Positions 35,015 to 42,773 of a stretch of DNA of 64,000 nt are shown piece by piece. The stretch is taken from contig NZ_CP045295.1 in the NCBI RefSeq assembly GCF_009363095.1, positions 372,001-436,000 on the forward strand, read 5' to 3'. This stretch comes from Paenibacillus cellulositrophicus. Its GTDB lineage: Bacteria; Bacillota; Bacilli; Paenibacillales; Paenibacillaceae. The position numbers and the translations under genes were made by a program. Each line of letters starts with the position of its first letter. Position 1 is the stretch's first letter. The notes under the pieces are model-generated. The model did no database searches. It saw only the letters and a list, made by a program, of their open reading frames with translations, and had not been told where the DNA came from.

Positions 35015-35769
35015 TCCGCCATGATGGCGACCGGCCGAGCCCAGCCGCCGCTTGCCTTTTCGACCTTAATCGGAAAGCAGCATACTTTGAAGCCATACGG
35101 TTTCGGTATTTTGTCCAAATTGGCCAGCTTCTCAATCTGGCAATATTCCTTGTCCTTGCCTACGTAATGCGCTGCCCACAGCACGCCTTCCCGCGGCTGC
35201 TTTTTATACGCTTCAGCCTGCAGGTTGAGCGGAATATCCCAGCCCCAGCCGTCAGTGCCGACTACCTTGATGCCTTGGTCCAGAAGCCACAGCGTAGCTT
35301 CAGCCGATACCCCGGCATGAAGAAATGCATAATGTTCGTGATACAGCCGTTTGTCCGCATCGCTCCGAATGAGAACGATATCAAAAGGCTTCAGGGTATA
35401 CTCGATCCGTTTCAGCTCGGCGATCAGGTCATCCGTTGTGATCTCGTAACCAGGCGGCTTCGCGCTGAAATCGAGCACCACGCCGTCAGAATAAAACCAT
35501 TCAAGCGGCAGTTCGTCAATCGTCCTTGCTTGCTTCCCCTCCGAGACCGGCCAGTAATGCCATGGCGCGTCGATATGGGTACCCGAATGCGTATTCAGCG
35601 TCACCATTTCCGTTGCCCACGCCTTGCTCTCTGGAAAATCCTCCTGCTTCAATCCAAGTATCTCGGCTGCTTGCCGCGCACCGTCTTCATGGGTCGCATA
35701 TTCGATTTTCGCCGGCAGCGGCTCGCGGATACGCGGGCTGATCGGCACGCTCAAGTCAATAAGCTTCAT
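35011..35769 (-). CDS. Cyclase-family (kynurenine formamidase-like) hydrolase
   Basis: A 252-residue metal-dependent hydrolase of the cyclase superfamily. The signature HxGTHxDxPxH is exact: THSGTHIDAPWHY with His61, His65, Asp67 and His71 as metal ligands. LIDLSVPISP at the N-terminus and GVSAEATLWLLDQGIKVVGTDGWGWD are also family-typical. ATG 35769 with GAGAGGAG upstream is chosen over 35820. Stops in a 4-base overlap with the LRR-like gene. Relatives open N-formylkynurenine, isatin or lactone rings; no tryptophan-catabolism gene is nearby, so the substrate stays open. Confidence 0.85.
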   Translation of the reverse strand: MKLIDLSVPISPRIREPLPAKIEYATHEDGARQAAEILGLKQEDFPESKAWATEMVTLNTHSGTHIDAPWHYWPVSEGKQARTIDELPLEWFYSDGVVLDFSAKPPGYEITTDDLIAELKRIEYTLKPFDIVLIRSDADKRLYHEHYAFLHAGVSAEATLWLLDQGIKVVGTDGWGWDIPLNLQAEAYKKQPREGVLWAAHYVGKDKEYCQIEKLANLDKIPKPYGFKVCCFPIKVEKASGGWARPVAIMAE

Positions 35770-35948
35770 GATGATTCTCTCCTCTCTTATCCCGATTTTC
35801 TTTATGGATATCCCTACCAATTATTTATGTACATACTCATTAAAGTAAATAATTTTATCCTAAATAGCAATATCAATCTGCGCCCGATTCCATTAAGCCG
35901 GCTAAACTTACTTGTTCATGTCGTCGGGTTTTGATTAGAACACTTATT

Positions 35949-36001
35949 GTTAAAACAAAAAAAGCCGCAGATACGCGGCTATTTAGCGTTGTATGCTCTA
36001 G
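35949..36001 (-). repeat. Dispersed terminator-like repeat, copy D
   Basis: GTTAAAACAAAAAAAGCCGC, hairpin with GCGGCT and trailing GTTGTATGCTCT. On the minus strand it lies 60 nt after the RibD-C gene and ends with a long T tract, so it terminates that gene. Confidence 0.75.
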
Positions 36002-36061
36002 GCTTCTTACGTGTCGGGATTTTTCCGTACAGAGATGCCTCTCTACTGGGATGATTCCAGA

Positions 36062-36610
36062 TTAGTCTCTGTTCGCCTGATAGGTGAGCACGGCTACACC
36101 AGAACCGAAAGTCTGCGTGTCGACCAGTTTCAGCACCTTGTTGTCGAAGCCCTTATCGAACAGCCGTTGTCCACTGCCCAGCACGATCGGGAACACCATC
36201 AGCCGGTACTCGTCGATCAGGTCGAGCTGCGCAAGCGTCTGAATGAGCGCCCCGCTGCCGAACACGAGAATGTCTTTGCCAGGCTGCTGCTTTAGCTTTC
36301 GAATCTCTTCGGCGAAATCGCCCTTGATGACAGTGGAATTGTTCCATTCGGCTTTGTCCAGTGTCGTGGTGACGACGTATTTGGGGTAACCGTTCATCCA
36401 TTCACCGTATTCCCCCGTCTGTTCGATCATGTTCGGCCAGGCTGCCGCGAACCCGTCATAGGTTACGCGTCCCAGCAGCAGCGTATCGCTCGACTTCAAC
36501 TCCTCGTACTTGAACTTCTGCTGTTCATCGCTGCCGAATTGGAATGTCCACGCGGGATTCTCGATAACCCCGTCCAGCGATACGAATTCAGATACGACGA
36601 CTTTTCTCAT
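36062..36610 (-). CDS. Dihydrofolate reductase-like RibD C-terminal domain protein
   Basis: A 182-residue NADPH-binding reductase of the YyaP/YwjB/RibD-C type. VVVSEFVSLDGVIENP at the N-terminus, DTLLLGRVTYDGFAAAWP (about 42-59), and KDILVFGSGALIQTLAQLDLIDEY (about 111-134) are diagnostic. The substrate is unknown, as for most relatives. ATG 36610 is used: AAAGGAGG lies 9 nt upstream, whereas the ATG at 36619 overlaps the ribosome site. Monocistronic, ending at repeat copy D. Confidence 0.85.
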   Translation of the reverse strand: MRKVVVSEFVSLDGVIENPAWTFQFGSDEQQKFKYEELKSSDTLLLGRVTYDGFAAAWPNMIEQTGEYGEWMNGYPKYVVTTTLDKAEWNNSTVIKGDFAEEIRKLKQQPGKDILVFGSGALIQTLAQLDLIDEYRLMVFPIVLGSGQRLFDKGFDNKVLKLVDTQTFGSGVAVLTYQANRD

Positions 36611-36725
36611 GTTTTCCATCCTCCTTTGATTTTTAAATATTGTTTATTGCATCAATGCTGTTGCGTGTCTTAAATTCAATTCGCCAATAGTATTACATTT
36701 AAGTTGTTTTCTGAACTTTCGGCAA

Positions 36726-37241
36726 TTATATGACTTTCACGATACGCAGTAAAAACATTACATACATCGGAATGACGAACATGTTCTTCAGAACAAACAA
36801 CACGGCGTTCGATAAATCCTGAACGTTGACTTCTGTTGCACCGAACAGATGAACGGACCATCCGATCGCAGCCTCGCTGCTTATCCACTCCGTTGCCAGC
36901 TTGAGCCCGGGAATGATTGCGTACTCGAACCAAAGGTACAGCCATCCCGCCGTGACGATAATTTCGGACGCCTTCAGAAGGGACAGCTTGCCCCAACGGA
37001 TTTTATCCCGTTCTTTCCAGCCGATGACAACAATGGCCGCGAACAAAGCGATGCGTAAAATCCACAGAATCGTTTCCAGAGATTCCGGCTTGTTCCCCGT
37101 ATACATCTGATATCCCCGTATCGCGGAGGGCACGATGGCGAGCGTCATAAGCACGATATGCGTAAAATAAAAGCGGAATCCCCACGTCACGAGCCGAAGC
37201 GGCTCCAGCAAAAATTGGAGAACCGACTGTCTAACGGTCAT
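36726..37241 (-). CDS. Uncharacterised membrane protein of PadR operon
   Basis: A 171-residue protein with about four predicted transmembrane helices (roughly 22-42, 56-75, 88-110, 145-165). No family recognised. It starts seven bases after the DUF4097-like gene and is the last gene of the PadR, DUF1700, DUF4097 operon, suggesting a part in the same envelope-related function. Confidence 0.6.
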   Translation of the reverse strand: MTVRQSVLQFLLEPLRLVTWGFRFYFTHIVLMTLAIVPSAIRGYQMYTGNKPESLETILWILRIALFAAIVVIGWKERDKIRWGKLSLLKASEIIVTAGWLYLWFEYAIIPGLKLATEWISSEAAIGWSVHLFGATEVNVQDLSNAVLFVLKNMFVIPMYVMFLLRIVKVI

Positions 37242-37248
37242 GGCTTTT

Positions 37249-37743
37249 TTACCTCACCTCCTTTCCGTTCACCCGGATATCACCCGATGTGTGCACGACC
37301 ATGCTTTTGCTTGAGATTCCTTCCAGCTTCACATCTGCCCGCTTCGATGTGACTTCAACCTTGTCGTAAAGCTTATGGGGGAGCCGGACTTCGACCCTTT
37401 CTCGGTAGAAGAGCATACCAATATTGTCGCGATACGGATCTTTTCTGATCACGTCGATTTGCAGTTTCCCGCCGCTTCCGGTGATATCGATTCGATACAA
37501 CTGTTCACGGCTTTTCTTGCTGACCCGAACATCCGCCGTAACGGTGTTCTGTTCGGACGGTAGCACGTACACGTCCGTCTGCGGCGAGTGAATTTGCACC
37601 GTCCGGATCGGTTCATTCGGAGCGGTCTGCTCGTGTTTGACGGTATACAGCTCGTTGATGCCCGTCAACCGCAGTGTATAAATGAATCCGGCGATTCCGG
37701 CAACGAGCAGTACAAGAGCAACGTATATTCCTTTTCTGATCAT
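37249..37743 (-). CDS. DUF4097-like exported protein
   Basis: About 164 residues: a transmembrane helix (about 7-24) and an extracytoplasmic beta-rich domain with VQIHSPQTDVYVLPSEQNTVTADVRV and VEVTSKRADVKLEGISSKSMVVHTSGDIRV, the repeated strand pattern of DUF4097/LiaG-like adhesin folds. The protein ends in the middle of what is usually a longer beta-helix, so it is a short member. ATG overlaps the previous stop (ATGA) and GGGG lies upstream. Partners are PadR and a DUF1700 protein, an arrangement common in Firmicutes. Confidence 0.72.
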   Translation of the reverse strand: MIRKGIYVALVLLVAGIAGFIYTLRLTGINELYTVKHEQTAPNEPIRTVQIHSPQTDVYVLPSEQNTVTADVRVSKKSREQLYRIDITGSGGKLQIDVIRKDPYRDNIGMLFYRERVEVRLPHKLYDKVEVTSKRADVKLEGISSKSMVVHTSGDIRVNGKEVR

Positions 37744-38291
37744 TGCGTTTCCCCTTTTACGCGCTGGTATTGAGACTTTGTTGATTGAATGGCCCATGCG
37801 GCCATCCGTTTGCCTGCGGCGTACAGCCCGATGCCTCCGAGCAAACCCAGGCTGAAGAAAATGAGGGACAAGGAGGCATACAGCATCCCGTCTGTGCGGT
37901 CATAGAACGGCATTGTCCATAGCAACAGCAAGGGCGAAAGCAAGAAGACTGCAGGCAGAAAGCAAGCGACCCCGTATAAAGTAATCCCGGCAAGCACGGG
38001 AAACATTCCCAGCAATGCGCCGATCCCTAGACGCGTCGTTGCCGATACCGCACGTAGCATCCGCAGGAACGAGATGCCATGTTCGGCTTCCACGATCCGG
38101 TATTCCGCGATCATTTCTTTCACGACAACCTCAGGAGCGCCCAACCTGCGACAAATTTCCTCTTCGCTGTGCCCGCTCTCTACCCCGGTTGCGAAATGTT
38201 CGGCGAAATCGTTGAGCAAATCCTGGCGTTCGCTTACGGGTAACCGTTTCAGTCCCGCCTCCAAACGCCGCAAATATTCAGCCTTGTTCAC
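37740..38291 (-). CDS. DUF1700 (HAAS-domain) membrane protein
   Basis: A 183-residue protein. The N-terminal 75 residues form the HAAS helical domain (MNKAEYLRRLEAGLKRLP, DLLNDFAEHFATGVESGHSE, ICRRLGAPEVVVKEMIAEY), and the rest has about four transmembrane helices. HAAS domains interact with PadR partners and probably transmit a signal from the membrane. Start is GTG, nine bases after AAGGAG, overlapping the PadR gene by 14 bases. Confidence 0.85.
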   Translation of the reverse strand: MNKAEYLRRLEAGLKRLPVSERQDLLNDFAEHFATGVESGHSEEEICRRLGAPEVVVKEMIAEYRIVEAEHGISFLRMLRAVSATTRLGIGALLGMFPVLAGITLYGVACFLPAVFLLSPLLLLWTMPFYDRTDGMLYASLSLIFFSLGLLGGIGLYAAGKRMAAWAIQSTKSQYQRVKGETQ

Positions 38292-38607
38292 GCTTCATTT
38301 CTCCTTCGATCAATCGATTTATCGCGTCAGTAAGCAAGCCCCATTCCGCCAATAATCCCTCCAAATGCCGTAAACCCACCTCCGTCATAGAATAATATTT
38401 TCGCGAAGGCCCTTCTGCTGACTCAACATGATAGGTCGATAAATAATTTTGCGCTCTCAGCCTCCGCAGTAACGGGTAGAGTGAGCCTTCAGCGATGTCG
38501 ATTTCCATGGAGATTCGCTCGGCAAGCTCAAATCCGTAATAGTCCTTTCTCGCGAGTAACGCCAGTACACACATTTCCAGCACGCCTTTCTTGAATTGCA
38601 CATTCAA
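38278..38607 (-). CDS. PadR family transcriptional regulator
   Basis: A 109-residue winged-helix regulator: FKKGVLEMCVLALLARKDYYGFELAERI, EGSLYPLLRRLRAQNYLSTY and GPSRKYYSMTEVGLRHLEGL are the standard PadR recognition helix and wing. Heads the operon with DUF1700, DUF4097-like and a small membrane protein and likely represses it. It has the short C-terminal helix of subfamily 2. Confidence 0.9.
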   Translation of the reverse strand: MNVQFKKGVLEMCVLALLARKDYYGFELAERISMEIDIAEGSLYPLLRRLRAQNYLSTYHVESAEGPSRKYYSMTEVGLRHLEGLLAEWGLLTDAINRLIEGEMKREQG

Positions 38608-38831
38608 TGAACATTCACCTCATCTAACTATCATCCACTACTGAATATTATTCACTAGCTGCCGATTTGACGCATCCGACCTTAGACGGAAATATAATCG
38701 GACTTTGGTCGGGTTGCGATGTCGATCCGGGAATAGCAGGCTGTTAATCCCGACGTGCTCTTTCTTATATCCGCCCTTTTTCTTCTGTAGTCAGTCAGAA
38801 ACCCCACCGGTTGCGGAACCTTACGCAGAAA

Positions 38832-38856
38832 CGGCAGCCAGTGATATAGGCTGCCG
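38832..38856 (-). terminator. Hairpin after the cupin gene
   Basis: CGGCAGCC pairs with GGCTGCCG around AGTGATATA, 12 nt after the cupin stop. On the minus strand only TTTCTG follows, so termination may be partial. Confidence 0.55.
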
Positions 38857-38868
38857 CTTCATCAATTA

Positions 38869-39276
38869 TTATAATTTGTTGTAATGCTCATCCGTTACGG
38901 GTTCCAACCATTCCGGCTTACCTGCAGTGATGGCAATATGTTCGAACCAGCTGTCTTTTGCTGCACCATGCCAGTGTTTTACACCATCATGGGTAACCAC
39001 AACATCACCGGCCTTCAGGAACTGGGCGGCCTTTCCTTCTTCCTGGTACCAGCCTTCGCCGCCGGTTACCAATAGAAGCTGAAACCCATCACGGTGGATA
39101 TGCCAGTTATTCCGGCAACCCGGTTCGAAGGTTACATTCCCAACCCCAACATGAACATTGGGATCGGCAACCAACGTCTGCAGGTAACTTTGTCCCACAA
39201 AATATTTGGCAAATGCTTCATTCTTCTCTCCTACTGGGAAAATCACGCCGTTTTTTACCTCTTCATGTTTTGCCAT
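38869..39276 (-). CDS. Cupin domain protein
   Basis: A 135-residue single-domain cupin. Motif 1 is seen as NNWHIHRDGFQLLLVTGGEGWYQEEG (about 57-82) and motif 2 as AGDVVVTHDGVKHWHGA (about 90-106), supplying His/Glu metal ligands. Similar cupins are often encoded with carboxymuconolactone-decarboxylase-like proteins and aldo-keto reductases, as here. ATG 39276 has AAAGGAGG seven bases upstream. Probably third gene of a three-gene operon (CMD, AKR, cupin). Substrate unknown. Confidence 0.82.
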   Translation of the reverse strand: MAKHEEVKNGVIFPVGEKNEAFAKYFVGQSYLQTLVADPNVHVGVGNVTFEPGCRNNWHIHRDGFQLLLVTGGEGWYQEEGKAAQFLKAGDVVVTHDGVKHWHGAAKDSWFEHIAITAGKPEWLEPVTDEHYNKL

Positions 39277-39325
39277 GTTGGTTCCTCCTTTTAACATTAG
39301 TATGATTCATATCCTTTAGCTCTGT

Positions 39326-40189
39326 TTACTTTAATTTCCCGCCAAATACCGGAAAGAAGCTATGCTCACCATAATCTTGAATTTGCTCTACATTCTTCAA
39401 TGTCTCCATATCTGCATCGCTGATCACAAAATCAAGCTCTGCATTGTTTCTCATGTGATCAGGATTTGCCGTCTTCGGAAGTACGACAAGACCAAGCTGG
39501 ATATCATAACGCAGGCAAAGCTGGGCAACGGATACCCCATACTTATCTGCTATTGCCTTAACCTCATTATTATCAAGGATTGCACCGTGAGCAATTGGTG
39601 AATATGCCTCCACCAGGATGTCATTCTTTTGGCAGAACTCAATGAGATCCAAAGGCGTATTGCTCACATGTGCCAAGATCTGATTGACCATAGGCTTGAT
39701 CTCACAGCATGCAAGTATATTCTCAATATCATCCTGAAGAAAGTTAGACAGACCGATGGCCTTTACTTTGCCTGTTCTATAAGCATCCTCCAACGCTTTC
39801 CATACTTCTTTGTTTTCCTCGAAGTAACGCTTCTCCTCACGGAACTCCGTCCAGGGTTGTGGACTGTGAATAATCAGAAGGTCAATGTATTCCAGTCCCA
39901 ATTTGGCTAAGGACTCATGAATGGACAGCGTAACTGCATCATAGCTCTTTGCTTCTGCAGCAACCTTTGTCGTAATGAAAAGTTCTTCTCTCGCGACACC
40001 GCAGGTACGGATTGCTTCGCCTACTCCAGCCTCATTCATATAAGCCTGAGCCGTATCCATATGGCGATATCCTAGAGATACCGCATCTCGCACGGCCTGT
40101 GCCGCCTGTTCATCGTCGAGGAGCCAGGTACCCAATCCTAAATTAGGAATTTCAATACCGTTCGATAATTTGAATGTTTCGTTAAACAT
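39326..40189 (-). CDS. Aldo/keto reductase
   Basis: A 287-residue TIM-barrel NADPH oxidoreductase. The catalytic tetrad is complete: Asp45 (RHMDTAQAY), Tyr50, Lys75 (TKVAAE) and His108 (LIIHSP). VKAIGLSNFLQDDI and VLPKTANPDHMRNN are the usual cofactor-binding signatures. Closest in type to the AKR5 2,5-diketo-gluconate reductase / YvgN/YtbE group. It lies 17 nt after the CMD gene and 49 nt before the cupin gene. Confidence 0.9.
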   Translation of the reverse strand: MFNETFKLSNGIEIPNLGLGTWLLDDEQAAQAVRDAVSLGYRHMDTAQAYMNEAGVGEAIRTCGVAREELFITTKVAAEAKSYDAVTLSIHESLAKLGLEYIDLLIIHSPQPWTEFREEKRYFEENKEVWKALEDAYRTGKVKAIGLSNFLQDDIENILACCEIKPMVNQILAHVSNTPLDLIEFCQKNDILVEAYSPIAHGAILDNNEVKAIADKYGVSVAQLCLRYDIQLGLVVLPKTANPDHMRNNAELDFVISDADMETLKNVEQIQDYGEHSFFPVFGGKLK

Positions 40190-40206
40190 TGGTTTTGTCT
40201 CCTTTA

Positions 40207-40959
40207 CTATTCCGGAATGATTTCATTGATGCAGCTTAAAGCATTTAACGTTCTAGGGAATCCCATATAAGGAAGACAATGAGTGATGGCGGTAATCATC
40301 GTTTCCTTGTCATTGCCGACATTTAGATTCCCTTGTACATGTGCCTTGACCTGAAGATCAGCACCCCCGAGTGCGCTGATGATGCTGAGCGTCAGCAGTT
40401 CACGCGTTTTCAAATCCAGGCCTCCTCGGGTATAGAAGTCGCCAAAGCAAAAGGCGGAAAGATACTCCTGAATATGCTTTTGATTAATCGGGGAATTTTC
40501 CTGGTTTTTGGTAATGATGTCACCGAAAATGTCCACCTGCACGGCAAGTCCCTTGTCAAACCGAGTCTCTTCTTCAACCTGTTGTTGGCTCTCCAGCGGC
40601 AATGCGATGTTTCTTGCTTTGAAAACGTTGTTGACCTCCGTCATGGCATTCAGCGTTTTGGGAAAACCGACGTAAGGCGCGCATTGGTACACGGCTTCCT
40701 TGATTTCGATCGGTGTAAGTCCGACGTTCAGGGCGGCATGGACATGTGCCTTGAGCTGAGGCAAGGTTTGATTTGTGGTTAGCACCACTAAGGTGATGAG
40801 CTCCCTCATTTTGTCATCCAGGCTGCCTTGATGAAAGACCTCCCCGAAAATAAACCGGCTCAACATATCCTGAAAATCGGGATCCGTGGTATATGCGGCA
40901 GGCACTCCATCGCCGAATAGCTGCTTGTACGTTTCTTGACTCTTCTCAATTCGATTCAT
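40207..40959 (-). CDS. Tandem carboxymuconolactone decarboxylase (CMD/AhpD-fold) protein
   Basis: A 250-residue protein with two CMD domains. The first ends EIKEAVYQCAPYVGFPKTLNAM and the second ETMITAITHCLPYMGFPRTLNAL, each with one conserved cysteine rather than the CxxC of AhpD peroxidase reductases. It is therefore of the decarboxylase-like or unknown-function class. ATG 40959 follows AGGAGG with seven bases spacing. First gene of the CMD, AKR, cupin operon. Confidence 0.85.
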   Translation of the reverse strand: MNRIEKSQETYKQLFGDGVPAAYTTDPDFQDMLSRFIFGEVFHQGSLDDKMRELITLVVLTTNQTLPQLKAHVHAALNVGLTPIEIKEAVYQCAPYVGFPKTLNAMTEVNNVFKARNIALPLESQQQVEEETRFDKGLAVQVDIFGDIITKNQENSPINQKHIQEYLSAFCFGDFYTRGGLDLKTRELLTLSIISALGGADLQVKAHVQGNLNVGNDKETMITAITHCLPYMGFPRTLNALSCINEIIPE

Positions 40960-41074
40960 CTTGCAACCTCCTATCCATGGGACAAATTCAAACAAGCCGT
41001 TATGATTAATGTAAGGTAAGCGGCACAACCTTCACTGTGGCTGAACGGGCTCGCGTACTGATCATCGAGTTTAG

Positions 41075-41386
41075 TTAAGGACTTCCCTTGTATTTCGCAC
41101 GATATGCATTGTCGATGAGGTCCCCGATCTCCCCTTCTACCGGTTCAAAAGCAACTTCCTTAGTCATGCCAGCCACCGTGATCTGCCCCGCCTTCTGCTG
41201 TACTGCTGCCTGGTACCAACGGGAGTTCTGCCCGTAATAGGCGCGTACATAGAGTGAGCCGCCAACCACAACAGACCAAATCCAGGTCGGGGTACCATAG
41301 GTAACGCCGTCTTCCCGGAAAGGTGAGATGTGAAGATCATCGGACTCAGCGATCCTGCTCAATTCTTCTTTCGGCCACGTACTCAT
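41075..41386 (-). CDS. DUF2255 protein truncated by an in-frame stop
   Basis: A 103-residue frame matching DUF2255 (LHISPFREDGVTYGTPTWIW, GGSLYVRAYYGQNSRWY). It stops at TAA right after YKGSP, where the family usually has Tyr. Beyond the stop the same frame continues with a family-like tail, LNSMISTRARSATVKVVPLT, to a second TAA at 41006-41008. A single TAC or TAT to TAA change explains this. The start is preceded by AAGGAGG. It may still make a shortened protein. A TetR gene is divergent. Confidence 0.75.
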   Translation of the reverse strand: MSTWPKEELSRIAESDDLHISPFREDGVTYGTPTWIWSVVVGGSLYVRAYYGQNSRWYQAAVQQKAGQITVAGMTKEVAFEPVEGEIGDLIDNAYRAKYKGSP

Positions 41387-41594
41387 GAATGGGATCCTCC
41401 TTAAAGCTTGATATTAAGCATGCACATAGAATGAACTACAGCAGCAAAAATGAACATTGATTGTTTAATCAACTCGTGTTTATAATTTTATACAGAACCC
41501 CCATGCTTACAATGGTCATTTCCTCACAATGTGTGCGTTACTCAACAAATGATCCAAAATTGCCGATTATCTTAAGATGGAGGACGTTATAAAA

Positions 41595-42140
41595 ATGACT
41601 AAAGTGGATCGAAGGGTCGTCAAATCCCAAGAAGCTATCAAGAAGGCCATTCTTGAACTGATGGCAGAAAAAAACTTTGATGACATTACCATCCGTGATA
41701 TTTCCGACAGGGCCAATGTGAATCGAGGTACGGTATATCTGCACTATCTAGATAAATACGACCTGCTGGATAAAATTATCGAAGAACACATCAGTAATCT
41801 CAGCGAACTTTGCCGATCTGCATCCGAAATGAGCTTCCAAGAAGGAAATTATGTCTGGTTCGAATATTTTGCAGAGCATCATTTGTTTTTTTCAATCATG
41901 TTAAACACCAAAAGCGCGGCTCATTTCCGCAGCCGTTTCCTTGATTTAGTCGTTCAAGAGTATAAAGTTGAAGTCGATGTAACCGAAGGGAAAAATCAAG
42001 GCTTAAATCAAGAAGTTATCCTGCAATTTTTCGGGGCAGCCGTTGTGGGGGCCGTGGAATGGTGGTTCAGGAATGGAATGCCTGTTCCTCCTCGTGTCAT
42101 GGCAGAACAGACAGGGATATTGCTGGATCGAAATTTATAA
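41595..42140 (+). CDS. TetR family transcriptional regulator
   Basis: A 181-residue repressor-type protein. Helix-turn-helix ITIRDISDRANVNRGTVYLHY (about 30-50) and the following DKYDLLDKIIEEHI are standard. The C-terminal part with FFGAAVVGAVEWWFRNGMP is of the TetR_C_7 type, like the TetR at 4197. Divergent from the DUF2255 gene, its probable target. Start taken as ATG 41595, with GGAGG 11 nt upstream; 41577 is an alternative. Confidence 0.86.
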   Translation: MTKVDRRVVKSQEAIKKAILELMAEKNFDDITIRDISDRANVNRGTVYLHYLDKYDLLDKIIEEHISNLSELCRSASEMSFQEGNYVWFEYFAEHHLFFSIMLNTKSAAHFRSRFLDLVVQEYKVEVDVTEGKNQGLNQEVILQFFGAAVVGAVEWWFRNGMPVPPRVMAEQTGILLDRNL

Positions 42141-42151
42141 CCTCTGAATAA

Positions 42152-42200
42152 CAAAACCACCTGTAATTCATATAGAAATATATGGATTACAGGTGGTTTT
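42152..42200. terminator. Bidirectional terminator between TetR and MerR genes
   Basis: AAAACCACCTGTAAT and ATTACAGGTGGTTTT form a 15-bp stem, extended by CATATA/TATATG with one mismatch. Flanking A and T tracts let it work on both convergent genes. Confidence 0.88.
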
Positions 42201-42203
42201 CTA

Positions 42204-42629
42204 TTAATAAGTCGAGGCGAAGTTACTGCCAATTTTGTTGTTCTTATGAACATCTTCCGTTCCGGCATCGAGCGCGGTCTTGTAATATAAGCATTTATGT
42301 TCGATGACTTCCATTGTTCTTTTAAGTTCTTCCATCTGCGCCTCTACAGCAGCTTTCCGTTCCAGAAACATATCATATCTTTGTTTCAGAGTCGTATCCC
42401 CTTCTGAACACCAACTAATAAAATTTTTAATTTCCTTAATCGGCATCCCCGTGGTTTTCAAACATTCGATTACTTTCAATGACTCGATATCGGATTCTTT
42501 AAACAAGCGTGTTCCGCTGGCTGTCCGTTCTACAAAGGGCAAAAGTCCCTCTTTGTCGTAGTAACGCAACGTATATATAGTAAGGTTCAATTGCTTGGCA
42601 GCTTCGCTGATTGAAAATGTCTTCAACAA
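42204..42629 (-). CDS. adhR: MerR-family regulator, AdhR/NmlR-like
   Basis: A 141-residue MerR regulator: SISEAAKQLNLTIYTLRYYDKEGLLPFV and GTRLFKESDIESLKVIECLK form the DNA-binding part. A coiled coil (about 80-110) and a short tail with cysteines (WCSEGD near 73, HKCLYY near 112) follow. Start is TTG six bases after AAGGA. Divergent from an AdhA-type alcohol dehydrogenase whose promoter carries a perfect dyad. In Bacillus subtilis AdhR senses methylglyoxal or formaldehyde through a conserved Cys and activates adhA; the same role is inferred. Confidence 0.8.
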   Translation of the reverse strand: MLKTFSISEAAKQLNLTIYTLRYYDKEGLLPFVERTASGTRLFKESDIESLKVIECLKTTGMPIKEIKNFISWCSEGDTTLKQRYDMFLERKAAVEAQMEELKRTMEVIEHKCLYYKTALDAGTEDVHKNNKIGSNFASTY

Positions 42630-42698
42630 GGATCTTCCTTTCTTTGCGATATAGCTCTGTCGTTTATACCTATTTTGATATTATCATAAAATCAGTGC

Positions 42699-42729
42699 TT
42701 GACCTAGAGTTAACTCTAGGGAATAAAAT
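42699..42729 (+). promoter_or_regulatory. AdhR-type promoter of the alcohol dehydrogenase gene
   Basis: TTGACC (42699-42704) and TAAAAT (42724-42729) are separated by 19 bp, and the perfect 18-bp palindrome CCTAGAGTTAACTCTAGG (42703-42720) fills the gap. This matches the NmlR/AdhR operator style (CTNGAGTTAACTCNAG). The MerR gene lies divergently 70 bp away. Confidence 0.88.
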
Positions 42730-42773
42730 TGATTTTGCAACATATGAACAACCATGGATAGGAGGATTTCGAG

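Noticed and set aside
34915..35934. 339-codon + strand frame
   Set aside because: Antisense to the cyclase-family and LRR-like genes, whose motifs are intact on the minus strand.
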